The notes under the pieces are model-generated. The model saw nothing but the letters and a program-made list of their open reading frames with translations, had not been told where the DNA came from and searched no databases. Shown here piece by piece: positions 1 to 5,271 of a stretch of DNA of 7,497 nucleotides. Source of the DNA: Ruminococcaceae bacterium UBA3323. GTDB taxonomy: Bacteria > Bacillota > Clostridia > Oscillospirales > Acutalibacteraceae. The DNA lies in NCBI GenBank assembly GCA_002361935.1, contig DESD01000043.1:1-7497 (forward strand), given 5' to 3'. Positions within the stretch are counted from its first letter, which is position 1. Every line of letters begins with the position of its first letter. A program made the position numbers and the translations under genes.

Positions 1-6
1 TATAGA

Positions 7-900
7 GTGGATACTCAAGAAACTAATAATTTTAATTTAGAGGAATTTGAAAGAAAAAGAGTATGTGATGACAAAAAATGTATTGAAGTAATAGGTATTA
101 AAAATACAAACCGTTCTTCAAATTCAATTAGAAAAATTGATAATGAAAAGTATGTTTATATTCCCACAGGTGAAGTGAGATACTACAATCGAAATTTAAC
201 AAGAAAAGAATGTAAAACTAATCTAATCAAAACATTTACTAAGATAAAAAGAATTATAAATTATAATTTTAATGGTTCTAAAAATGCAATTCACATTATA
301 TTGACTTATAAAGAACTTATGCTTGAACCGTCAAAGCTCAGTAATGATTTTAAAAGCTTTTGGAACAAAATTAAGTATAAGTATAACAATTTAGAATATC
401 TTCGTATTGCTGAACCACAAGAATCCGGTAGTTGGCATTTACACATTTTAGTTAAAGATGTTAAAAGTCCATATTTATTTATACCGTACGAGTTTATTCG
501 AGAGTGCTGGGGCAGGGGAAATATAAAAGTTGTGAGGATAAAAAATGTAGATAGGATGTCTACATACTTCTTTCCTTCTTTTAAAGAAACCGCTTCTAAG
601 AAAGCAAAAGAAAAGGCTGAAAGATTAAAGTATTATCCGAAAGGATTTAACATATATAGAGCTAGTAAAGGACTTTATCGTCCTAAGTTCATTGATATGA
701 CGCTGGGGGAGATTAATAAATTAGTTGATGATTGTAAACTAACTTATTCTGCAATTTCAAATATAAAAACAATTGATGAGAAAGGAGATGAAGTATTATT
801 AAATCAGATAGTAAAGCGACAATATATTCGTAATAAACATTCAGTAAACCGAGTTTCTAAACCTGAATTGTCAGGCGAGAGAAAGGAGGTTGATGAATGA
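7..900 (+). CDS. HUH-type rolling-circle replication initiator (Rep), possibly 5' partial
   Basis: This is probably a rolling-circle replication initiator that nicks one strand at an origin and stays covalently attached through a tyrosine. Visible are a motif-I-like hydrophobic strand IILTYK (residues 97-102), Glu136, and the HUH metal motif WHLHILV (143-149, His144 and His146). A YYPKGFNIYRASKGL block (209-223) also resembles clostridial Rep proteins. The nicking tyrosine is not certain: Tyr187 in STYFFPSF is the best candidate. Codons before the GTG at 7 are open to the window edge and no ribosome site can be seen, so the true start may lie outside. The Lys/Asn-rich composition fits a mobile element. 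The stop overlaps the next ORF by 4 bp. Such proteins occur on plasmids and on integrative elements that replicate after excision; the latter fits here. Confidence 0.72.
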   Translation: MDTQETNNFNLEEFERKRVCDDKKCIEVIGIKNTNRSSNSIRKIDNEKYVYIPTGEVRYYNRNLTRKECKTNLIKTFTKIKRIINYNFNGSKNAIHIILTYKELMLEPSKLSNDFKSFWNKIKYKYNNLEYLRIAEPQESGSWHLHILVKDVKSPYLFIPYEFIRECWGRGNIKVVRIKNVDRMSTYFFPSFKETASKKAKEKAERLKYYPKGFNIYRASKGLYRPKFIDMTLGEINKLVDDCKLTYSAISNIKTIDEKGDEVLLNQIVKRQYIRNKHSVNRVSKPELSGERKEVDE

Positions 901-1070
901 TGAGAATTTACAAAGAACAATCTTCAAATGAATTTGTTAAAATTAATAAGAGTGATTTTGATACAATTATTTTTGATATTGAAATCCTTTGCGACAAATT
1001 GCATTCATATTGTACAAGCGATAATGCATATCGTAGTATGAGCAATGTTGTTGACAAGGAGGGCAGATAA
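897..1070 (+). CDS. Small hypothetical protein coupled to Rep (57 aa)
   Basis: The start codon ATG at 897 overlaps the Rep stop (ATGA), and a near-perfect ribosome site, AAAGGAGGT at 882-890, lies 6 nt upstream. A second ATG at 900 would shorten the product by one residue. The 57-residue product begins MMRIYKEQSSNEFVKINKSD. It is acidic, has no signal peptide or membrane segment, and has two cysteines in its second half. I do not recognise the family. The evidence that it is real is the strong ribosome site, its tight coupling on both sides, and the next ORF's start overlapping its TAA. A role in element replication or maintenance is inferred from position only. Confidence 0.6.
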   Translation: MMRIYKEQSSNEFVKINKSDFDTIIFDIEILCDKLHSYCTSDNAYRSMSNVVDKEGR

Positions 1071-1228
1071 TGAATATCATATTTCATTTTCCTGCCTCCG
1101 AAAAAGGAGTAGAAGAATTAAGCAAAAAGGTTGCAGTTACATATGCTACTGCAGTCTTTGAAAAGATAAATAAACTTAACTGCCCTAAAGAGCAGAAAGT
1201 GGAAATACTTAATTCTTTGAAAGATTAA
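1070..1228 (+). CDS. Small hypothetical protein downstream of Rep (52 aa)
   Basis: The ATG at 1070 overlaps the preceding TAA by one base (TAATG), and AAGGAGGG at 1056-1063 sits 6 nt upstream, so coupled translation is likely. The product starts MNIIFHFPASEKGVEELSKK and ends in an amphipathic helix with the Cys-Pro step LNCPKEQKVEILNSLKD. The layout (short N-terminal strand, long Ala/Val-rich helix, then NCPKEQK) resembles small unnamed ORFs I associate with clostridial integrative elements, but I cannot assign a named family. It is the last gene of the Rep transcript; a strong hairpin begins 6 bp after its stop. Confidence 0.6.
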   Translation: MNIIFHFPASEKGVEELSKKVAVTYATAVFEKINKLNCPKEQKVEILNSLKD

Positions 1229-1233
1229 AATAA

Positions 1234-1275
1234 TGGCTGTCTTGTGAACAACTCATAAGGCAGCCAATTTTTATT
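1234..1275. terminator. Hairpin terminator between convergent element genes
   Basis: Arms 1234-1247 (TGGCTGTCTTGTGA) and 1253-1266 (TCATAAGGCAGCCA) pair over 14 bp with two G-U pairs and a 5-nt loop. On the plus strand a T-rich run (ATTTTTATTT) follows, which suits termination of the Rep operon. On the minus strand the hairpin is also followed by a T-rich stretch, and the regulator stop at 1271-1273 adjoins it. It may therefore terminate both converging transcripts. Confidence 0.8.
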
Positions 1276-1678
1276 TATAAATTCTTTCCCATACTCTTTT
1301 TGATAATTTGATTTTTCCGCTTTCCCAACATTTAACAGTATTTGAGGTAACTCCATAAAGTTTTCCAAATTGATATTGAGTAATACCCATTGCTTTTCTG
1401 GTCTGTCGAATTTGAATGGTTTGTCCGTCATATAAAAATTTATTGTATTCATCAAGTAATGCCGTGATATCAATGCAGTACAATTCTGAAATTTTCTTTA
1501 ATACATCTAACGAGTATTGCTCATGTTTAGGATTCTCATAACTGATATAAGTGGAGCGGTGTAAACCTGCAACTTTCGCAACATCTTCTTGAAGAAGAGA
1601 TTTTTTATGTCTAAAATACTGTAATCGTTCTGCAACAGTTGGAATTTTGCTTGGATCAGGGTATTTATAGAAAAGCAT
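1271..1678 (-). CDS. XRE-family regulator with two helix-turn-helix domains
   Basis: This is a predicted DNA-binding regulator of 135 aa from the ATG at 1678. The first XRE-type HTH spans residues 14-78, with TVAERLQYFRHKKSLLQEDV leading into a recognition helix around LHRSTYISYENP. A second, shorter HTH spans about 86-135 (GITQYQFGKLYGVTSNTVKC), followed by the basic tail KRVWERIYK. The frame stays open upstream to 1921, but residues encoded before 1678 do not look like protein, and the codons beyond about 1880 lie antisense to sigK coding; I therefore chose the first Met before the HTH. The ribosome site is weak (AAAG about 6 nt upstream). Regulators of this kind usually control excision, replication or lysogeny-like states of mobile elements; its targets are unknown. 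The ATTTGA repeats just upstream are candidate operators. Confidence 0.75.
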   Translation of the reverse strand: MLFYKYPDPSKIPTVAERLQYFRHKKSLLQEDVAKVAGLHRSTYISYENPKHEQYSLDVLKKISELYCIDITALLDEYNKFLYDGQTIQIRQTRKAMGITQYQFGKLYGVTSNTVKCWESGKIKLSKRVWERIYK

Positions 1679-1878
1679 ATCAGCTTTAGTATTGTAATGT
1701 GGATGAGCAAAACGGATATTGAAAATATAAACAATTGTGTATTTGACAGATGAAGTGTTTTTTGAATTTGATAAAAGGTAGAAGTTTTCTGAAATTTGAT
1801 GAAATAAGCGCCAACCATTTGAAAAGGGAGTGTGTTTTCCGTCTTTTACTCCAAAAAGAGCCGTACCGATAGGGTTGC
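1679..1878. other. Element end without a confident gene
   Basis: About 200 bp lie between the regulator start and the sigK junction. The stretch is AT-rich and open in one minus frame, but that translation is low in quality and lacks a ribosome site. It contains the ATTTGA repeats. I found no convincing promoter pair for the regulator: a TACAAT lies only 13-14 bp before its ATG and no good -35 box accompanies it. Confidence 0.5.
1741..1822 (+). repeat. Four phased ATTTGA direct repeats near the element end
   Basis: ATTTGA occurs at 1741-1746, 1766-1771, 1794-1799 and 1817-1822, with start-to-start spacings of 25, 28 and 23 bp. The two middle copies sit in longer imperfect repeats, GAAGTGTTTTTTGAATTTGAT (1752-1772, 21 bp by position) and GAAGTTTTCTGAAATTTGAT (1781-1800). 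The array lies between the regulator gene and the junction with sigK. Spacing of two to three helical turns suits protein-binding sites, for example operators or recombinase or excisionase arm sites. The region is AT-rich, so some of this could be chance. Confidence 0.45.
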
Positions 1879-2211
1879 TTTTTCTATGCATCTGCTGGCG
1901 TATGTAGCAAGGCGGATGCACTTATCCGGATTAAAGCTGTCTATTGCTTTAATAAGACCTATTGTACCTATTGATATTAAATCGTCAGTGTCATTTGTCT
2001 TGGAATAATACTTCTTAACTATATGGCTTACAAGTCTTAAATTTCGTTCAATAAGTAAGGCTCTGGCGTCTTTATCGCCGTTTTTTAAGCGTTCAAGCGC
2101 TGCTGCTTCTTCCTTGGAATTCAGCGGCTTCGGAAAGCTTGAAGTGTTGTTAATGTGCAGGATAAAATAAAGAAAATTTGCACTCAAAATAGATAATAAA
2201 GCTGAAAACAT
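1846..2211 (-). CDS. sigK: Sporulation sigma factor SigK, N-terminal fragment, interrupted
   Basis: SigK is the late mother-cell sigma factor of sporulation, made as an inactive membrane-bound precursor. This fragment has the hydrophobic pro-sequence (residues 1-25, MFSALLSILSANFLYFILHI), the FPKPL motif at 26-30, and region 1.2-2 sequence: NLRLVSHIVKKYYSK, DDLISIGTIGLIKAIDSF, RLATYASRCIE. Native sequence ends at Glu110; 11 unrelated codons (KATLSVRLFLE) lead to a TAA. Intact SigK is about 230-240 aa, so the rest of region 2 and all of regions 3 and 4 are missing and this product alone cannot be an active sigma factor. ATG 2211 is chosen because GGTGAT at 2221-2216 precedes it and the pro-sequence length fits; ATG 2217, GTG 2220 and TTG 2223 are alternatives. 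A normally conserved Gly before IRLATYA is Cys98 here. The fragment may be rejoined by excision or be a decayed gene. Confidence 0.85.
   Translation of the reverse strand: MFSALLSILSANFLYFILHINNTSSFPKPLNSKEEAAALERLKNGDKDARALLIERNLRLVSHIVKKYYSKTNDTDDLISIGTIGLIKAIDSFNPDKCIRLATYASRCIEKATLSVRLFLE
1872..1886. other. Element-sigK junction (putative attachment site)
   Basis: Read on the minus strand, sigK runs through the codons for Arg-Cys-Ile-Glu (Glu at 1884-1882). An uninterrupted gene would continue with Asn-Glu-Ile, normally AAT GAA ATT. Here the sequence is instead AAA GCA ACC, so homology ends about 1882-1879, with AA possibly shared. In B. subtilis the skin crossover also maps to these Asn-Glu codons, as I recall with a 5-bp AATGA core. 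The core here would have to differ, or the crossover lie a few bases away. The partner site is outside the window. Confidence 0.6.
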
Positions 2212-2274
2212 TTTCATCACCAATAAATAATATGTGCGGATTTATGACCTGATACCCTAAGGGCAAGTACATAT

Positions 2275-2317
2275 TGTAAAAGGACACGAATAAGGCCTCT
2301 ATTCGTGTCCTTTTACA
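2275..2317. terminator. Perfect 18-bp inverted repeat terminator after the kinase operon
   Basis: Arms 2275-2292 (TGTAAAAGGACACGAATA) and 2300-2317 are exact reverse complements around a 7-nt loop. The hairpin starts 2 bp beyond the kinase stop on the minus strand, and its descending arm ends in CCTTTTACA, giving a short U run. It should end the three-gene transcript and insulate sigK. The symmetry would let it work in either direction. Confidence 0.85.
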
Positions 2318-2318
2318 T

Positions 2319-3053
2319 TTATATAAAACTCTTTAAAGCTTTTTTCATCTGTTCTGCATTTTGATATCTTTCGGAAATTTGGGTTGCAGTTGCCTTTTTT
2401 ATTATTTTGCTGATTTTACTTTTTGGAATACTTATTGTTGGATGAACTCCGGTAATCATTATGTTCAGCAAAACACCTAAGGAATATATGTCGGTTGCTT
2501 TAGTTGATTGTGTTAAACCGAATTGTTCAGGTGCAGCATATCCTATTGTACCTAATGTTGCGGTATCCTTTTCTTCCTTTTGAGAAACCATTCTGGAAAT
2601 TCCCAAGTCTATCAGAACAGCATTCTCATTACTGTCAATTATGATATTTGAGGGCTTTATATCTCTGTGAATAATTCCGTTTTTATGAAGAAAAGACAAA
2701 GCATCACATATTTGATAGGCATACCTGCAAGCTTGTTTTGTGCTTATGGTACCATCATCAATTAATTTCAGCAGACTTTTTCCGACTATGAATTTTTCAA
2801 GAACAATCAGATATTCATCATCACTGCAAACTTCTAATATATCAACAAGATTTTTATGGCTTTTCTTTTTTAATAATCTGAAAACCTCGTCATTTCTGTT
2901 TGTTGAAATACGTTCAAGGATTAACTTACCGCTTTCCTTGTGCCTGAAAACAAAGATTCGGCTGCTTTCCGTATTTTTAATAGTAATGAATTTTTCGAAT
3001 TTATTCGCTAAGTTTTGATTGATGTATTCTTTCAGTTCATTTCTTTCGCTCAT
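2319..3053 (-). CDS. Small soluble Hanks-type Ser/Thr protein kinase
   Basis: This is a predicted cytoplasmic protein kinase of 244 aa, essentially a bare kinase domain with no membrane helix, PASTA repeats or other C-terminal domain. Visible elements are the catalytic loop HRDIKPSN (129-136, Asp131, Lys133, Asn136), the metal-binding DLG in place of DFG (149-151), the activation-segment APE (174-176), the DIYSLG helix (188-193) and Arg229 of the last subdomain. The N-lobe is odd: no glycine-rich loop is recognisable, and where the beta-3 lysine is expected the sequence GKLILERIS offers Arg48. The ATG overlaps the upstream stop (ATGA) and GAGGAG lies 7 nt before it, so it is translationally coupled to the HTH gene. 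Its substrate is unknown; the HTH partner or the cytoplasmic part of the membrane protein are inferred candidates. Confidence 0.88.
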   Translation of the reverse strand: MSERNELKEYINQNLANKFEKFITIKNTESSRIFVFRHKESGKLILERISTNRNDEVFRLLKKKSHKNLVDILEVCSDDEYLIVLEKFIVGKSLLKLIDDGTISTKQACRYAYQICDALSFLHKNGIIHRDIKPSNIIIDSNENAVLIDLGISRMVSQKEEKDTATLGTIGYAAPEQFGLTQSTKATDIYSLGVLLNIMITGVHPTISIPKSKISKIIKKATATQISERYQNAEQMKKALKSFI

Positions 3054-3472
3054 TTTAATGGCTCCTCGCCGTGTTTAATAAGCAATTCGTTGCATTGGAA
3101 AACTGTTAATCCTTGGTTAACAGCGAAAATAATAATGCTGTCACGTTTAATTCTTGGATATAAACTTGATCTGCCCGAAAGTCTTAATGCTTGCTGACAA
3201 TCATCCAAATCAAGGTGCATAGTCAGAATCAGCCTGATAATTTTATCCTTGTTCGGTATTTTTCGTCCGTTTATAACATCATAAAAATAGCAATAGCTGA
3301 AATCTGATTTATTAATTATATTGGATTTTGAAAATTCTGACTTTTTTATAACACTTTCCCAAAAATCGTGAATGTTTTCATAAACAAATGAATCTGGATT
3401 GCTCCTTAAAAATCTGTTTATTTTGCATGATTCCTTTGATAATTCATTCATTAAATCATCGGTTGATTTCAT
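3050..3472 (-). CDS. Helix-turn-helix protein partnered with the kinase
   Basis: This 140-aa soluble protein contains an XRE-like helix-turn-helix at about residues 48-100 (SNIINKSDFSYCYFYDVING followed by KIPNKDKIIRL). A conserved-looking C-terminal helical part follows: LYPRIKRDSIIIFAVNQGL (104-122), then CNELLIKHGEEPL. I recognise this layout as a Firmicutes family found next to small Ser/Thr kinases, but I know no assigned function. Residues 1-47 are charged and helical. AAAGGAG lies 6 nt before the ATG, and the upstream gene ends only 11 bp away, so the gene belongs to the same operon. The 4-bp overlap with the kinase suggests the two proteins are made in similar amounts. It may be a DNA-binding output or a kinase adaptor. 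Confidence 0.75.
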   Translation of the reverse strand: MKSTDDLMNELSKESCKINRFLRSNPDSFVYENIHDFWESVIKKSEFSKSNIINKSDFSYCYFYDVINGRKIPNKDKIIRLILTMHLDLDDCQQALRLSGRSSLYPRIKRDSIIIFAVNQGLTVFQCNELLIKHGEEPLK

Positions 3473-3483
3473 TTTGTTCTCCT

Positions 3484-4989
3484 TTAATACTCTATAACTG
3501 TTCCTGTAAATGTTCCTTTGATTATATTTGTATAAGGGCTTCCTTTTTGCACTTTAATTGTTTTTAGGTTCTTTATTTTCTGCTTTATACAAATGTTCTT
3601 TACCGTCTTTTCATTATAAAAGGTTACTGTTTTCGGAATAATTAATTCTTCCAAATATGGATTATATATTTCGCCGAATCTTACGTTTTCGGGAATTTTA
3701 AAAGATTTATCTTTTTTGTTCGGCGAATAGTAGGATAAACTTATATATGGGTTTTGATTTGTTGCATAATTAAAAACTACCCCGTCAACATCAAATTGCT
3801 GTTTGTTGTTTTTATCAATATAAATTTCCTCAAGGTATGGGTTGGGTGTGTTTTTTATACTATAAAATCCCAATATATAATTTGCTTCATTAAGATACAT
3901 TCTTTTAATATTTCTGTTATATGTAAAAAGTGATGCGTCAATATACCCCCGGTAGAATGAAGCCGGGCGGAATTCTTCTGACGGAAAACCTTCGCAGAAA
4001 TAGTACAAGTACCATGCATTTGTATTCCAATAATACAGTCCGCCGTTAATAAATTCATATTGCCAGTTATCAATATCAATACTGCTTAGTTTTTGGCAGT
4101 TCGTTGCAAAATTACTAAGAATTCCTAAATCCGTATTTTTAGGGAATGTTATTTTTCTTAAGGAACCGCAATTTTCTATGGATTTACTCTGAAACCATAA
4201 AGTGTGGTATTGTTCGCTGTCCTTAAATGTAATTGTCTCAATTTTGGAATTATCTTTGAAAACACCTTGATCAATTCGGTAAACATTTACTCCGTCTATT
4301 TTATCAGGAACAACAACATTTTTTGAATTTCCTGTATATTTTGAAATGTGAAGTCTTCCGTCACTGTCTAAATAATGCTGAAATTTATCATATTCCGGTT
4401 CCGCAGCAGTTGGCTTGGTTGTATTGGGTTTGCTGTCTGCAGAAGTGCTTTGATTTGGTTTGCTGGTTGTTTGCGAAGTGGAATTTTGTTTATTTGGGAG
4501 CGTTTCATTTTTATCAGTACCTATGTGTATGTTGTTTGTTGATAAAGGAGATTTCGTATTGGATTTAGGGGTGGTTGGATTAATCTTTATATCGGAAATC
4601 ACAGTGCTGTTTGGCTTTAGCGTTTTAGCGGGCTTTTCTGCGTTGTTATGTTGGTTAATGCCGTTTGTCGGCATTTCTGTCTGCTGAGGCTGAGAGGTAT
4701 TGGTGTTGTTATTTGTGTTGGAGGTGGTGTCCTCGCTTTCATAATACCCAATAGAGTCTGCAGGTTCTATTTTCCCGAGTTTCATATTCAGCTCTGAAAC
4801 CATAAAGCAAAAAGAAAAAGTAAAAATTGCCCAAAAAATGGCGGAAAATAAGGTGCTTTTTCCGAACTTGGAATCTTTTGAAAATGCTCCGTTTTCAGGT
4901 TGCCTTTCTTCACACAGGGTTAAGCATTCCAAGCATATGTTAGCCTCTTCGGGCATGTCCGCATGGCAGTTTTTGCATTGCTTCAACAA
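3484..4989 (-). CDS. Zinc-ribbon, single-pass membrane protein with BspA-like repeat ectodomain
   Basis: This is a 501-aa predicted membrane protein. Residues 5-22 form a zinc ribbon (Cys5-x2-Cys8, Cys19-x2-Cys22). A transmembrane helix spans about 45-66 (TLFSAIFWAIFTFSFCFMVS). The basic residues before it (Lys41, Lys44) predict that the ribbon is cytoplasmic and the C-terminus outside. Residues 82-199 are a Ser/Thr/Asn/Pro/Lys/Gln-rich stalk. From about 212 onwards are degenerate leucine-rich repeats of the BspA/LRR_5 type (VVVPDKIDGVNVYRIDQGVF, IETITF, LRKITFP, LEEIYI, LEELIIPKTV). The TTG start is supported by GGAG at 5001-4998, 8 nt upstream, and by the position of the first ribbon cysteine; no in-frame ATG lies nearby. 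As first gene of the operon with an HTH protein and a kinase, it may be a surface sensor or anchor. Its ligand is unknown. Confidence 0.85.
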   Translation of the reverse strand: MLKQCKNCHADMPEEANICLECLTLCEERQPENGAFSKDSKFGKSTLFSAIFWAIFTFSFCFMVSELNMKLGKIEPADSIGYYESEDTTSNTNNNTNTSQPQQTEMPTNGINQHNNAEKPAKTLKPNSTVISDIKINPTTPKSNTKSPLSTNNIHIGTDKNETLPNKQNSTSQTTSKPNQSTSADSKPNTTKPTAAEPEYDKFQHYLDSDGRLHISKYTGNSKNVVVPDKIDGVNVYRIDQGVFKDNSKIETITFKDSEQYHTLWFQSKSIENCGSLRKITFPKNTDLGILSNFATNCQKLSSIDIDNWQYEFINGGLYYWNTNAWYLYYFCEGFPSEEFRPASFYRGYIDASLFTYNRNIKRMYLNEANYILGFYSIKNTPNPYLEEIYIDKNNKQQFDVDGVVFNYATNQNPYISLSYYSPNKKDKSFKIPENVRFGEIYNPYLEELIIPKTVTFYNEKTVKNICIKQKIKNLKTIKVQKGSPYTNIIKGTFTGTVIEY

Positions 4990-5026
4990 ATCAACATCTC
5001 CATCAAAATTTAACGATTTTAAAAAT

Positions 5027-5055
5027 ATTGTAGAGAAAAAGTATTATTTTGTCAA
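5027..5055 (-). promoter_or_regulatory. Sigma-A promoter of the membrane protein/HTH/kinase operon
   Basis: On the minus strand a perfect -35 box TTGACA (5055-5050) is followed after exactly 17 bp by the -10 box TACAAT (5032-5027), one base off consensus. Transcription should begin around 5020, leaving a leader of about 30 nt to the TTG start at 4989 with its ribosome site at 5001-4998. This predicts strong vegetative expression unless repressed. Confidence 0.85.
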
Positions 5056-5078
5056 TCAAATAAAGAAAATATTTTTTT

Positions 5079-5092
5079 CAGAGTATACTCTG
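5079..5092. promoter_or_regulatory. Perfect 14-bp palindrome, putative operator
   Basis: CAGAGTATACTCTG is a fully symmetric palindrome with no loop, as expected for a dimeric regulator site rather than a terminator. It lies 24 bp upstream of the -35 box of the minus-strand operon promoter and about 150 bp upstream of the plus-strand promoter. Its position suits an activator or an upstream repressor site for the kinase operon. The cognate protein is unknown; the operon's own HTH protein is one candidate. Confidence 0.5.
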
Positions 5093-5242
5093 TCAGCATA
5101 TAAAACGATATGGTTTTATAGAGCAAAAATTTATTAGATGATTTAGCGAAAGGCTTTGATGCAGAATCCGTAGGTAGCAAGTTTTTAATACAAGTGTTCA
5201 AGTAATGCAAGCAGTTTTATCATTAGTAATAAAAAATAGATA

Positions 5243-5271
5243 TTGAAAAAAGCGAATCCTTTTTATATAAT
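5243..5271 (+). promoter_or_regulatory. Sigma-A promoter of the phosphatase/transporter operon
   Basis: The -35 box TTGAAA (5243-5248) and the perfect -10 box TATAAT (5266-5271) are separated by 17 bp. Transcription should start near 5278-5280. That is downstream of, or on top of, the ATG at 5277, which is why the ATG at 5304 is preferred as the start of the phosphatase. Confidence 0.85.

Larger units (their letters stand above)
1..1881. mobile_element. End of an integrated element inserted in sigK (skin-like)
   Basis: This stretch runs from the left window edge to the point where sigK homology stops. It encodes functions typical of integrative elements: a rolling-circle-type replication initiator, small coupled ORFs and a convergent XRE regulator. 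None is expected next to sigK in an uninterrupted chromosome. No integrase, serine recombinase, relaxase or second sigK half is present, so only one end is seen and the recombinase must lie to the left if the element is complete. The right boundary is placed at 1879-1882 because the sigK frame diverges there. Element identity is inferred from gene content plus the broken host gene, not from a visible pair of attachment sites. Confidence 0.65.

Noticed and set aside
1225..1473. 82-aa minus-strand ORF
   Set aside because: It overlaps the XRE regulator in another frame, has no ribosome site and no recognisable domain.
1743..1771. Plus-strand promoter beginning with TTGACA
   Set aside because: The -35 box is perfect, but the position 17 bp downstream reads ATTTGA and no acceptable -10 box follows within range; the TTGACA is part of the repeat array.
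1507..1818. 103-aa hydrophobic minus-strand ORF
   Set aside because: It runs out of frame through the regulator and its upstream region; hydrophobicity comes from AT-rich codons and no start signal is present.
1679..1921. N-terminal extension of the XRE regulator to 216 aa
   Set aside because: The extension crosses the junction and its first codons lie within sigK coding DNA in another frame; the sequence is not protein-like and the HTH begins right after the Met at 1678.
2224..2274. Sigma-E or sigma-K type promoter upstream of sigK
   Set aside because: CATA-containing segments such as GTCATAAAT and CATATTAT are present, but no pair has the right spacing and -35 match; expected biologically but not supported by the sequence.
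4323..4687. Plus-strand ORFs opposite the zinc-ribbon membrane protein
   Set aside because: They are antisense shadows of the Ser/Thr/Asn-rich stalk, which produces cysteine- and leucine-rich readings with no biological sign.
4440..4740. Tandem repeat in the membrane protein stalk
   Set aside because: The region is compositionally biased (Ser/Thr/Asn/Pro) but I see no regular repeat unit at the DNA level.
4838..5137. 99-aa plus-strand ORF across the start of the membrane protein gene
   Set aside because: It is antisense to the zinc ribbon and runs over the strong minus-strand promoter; no ribosome site.
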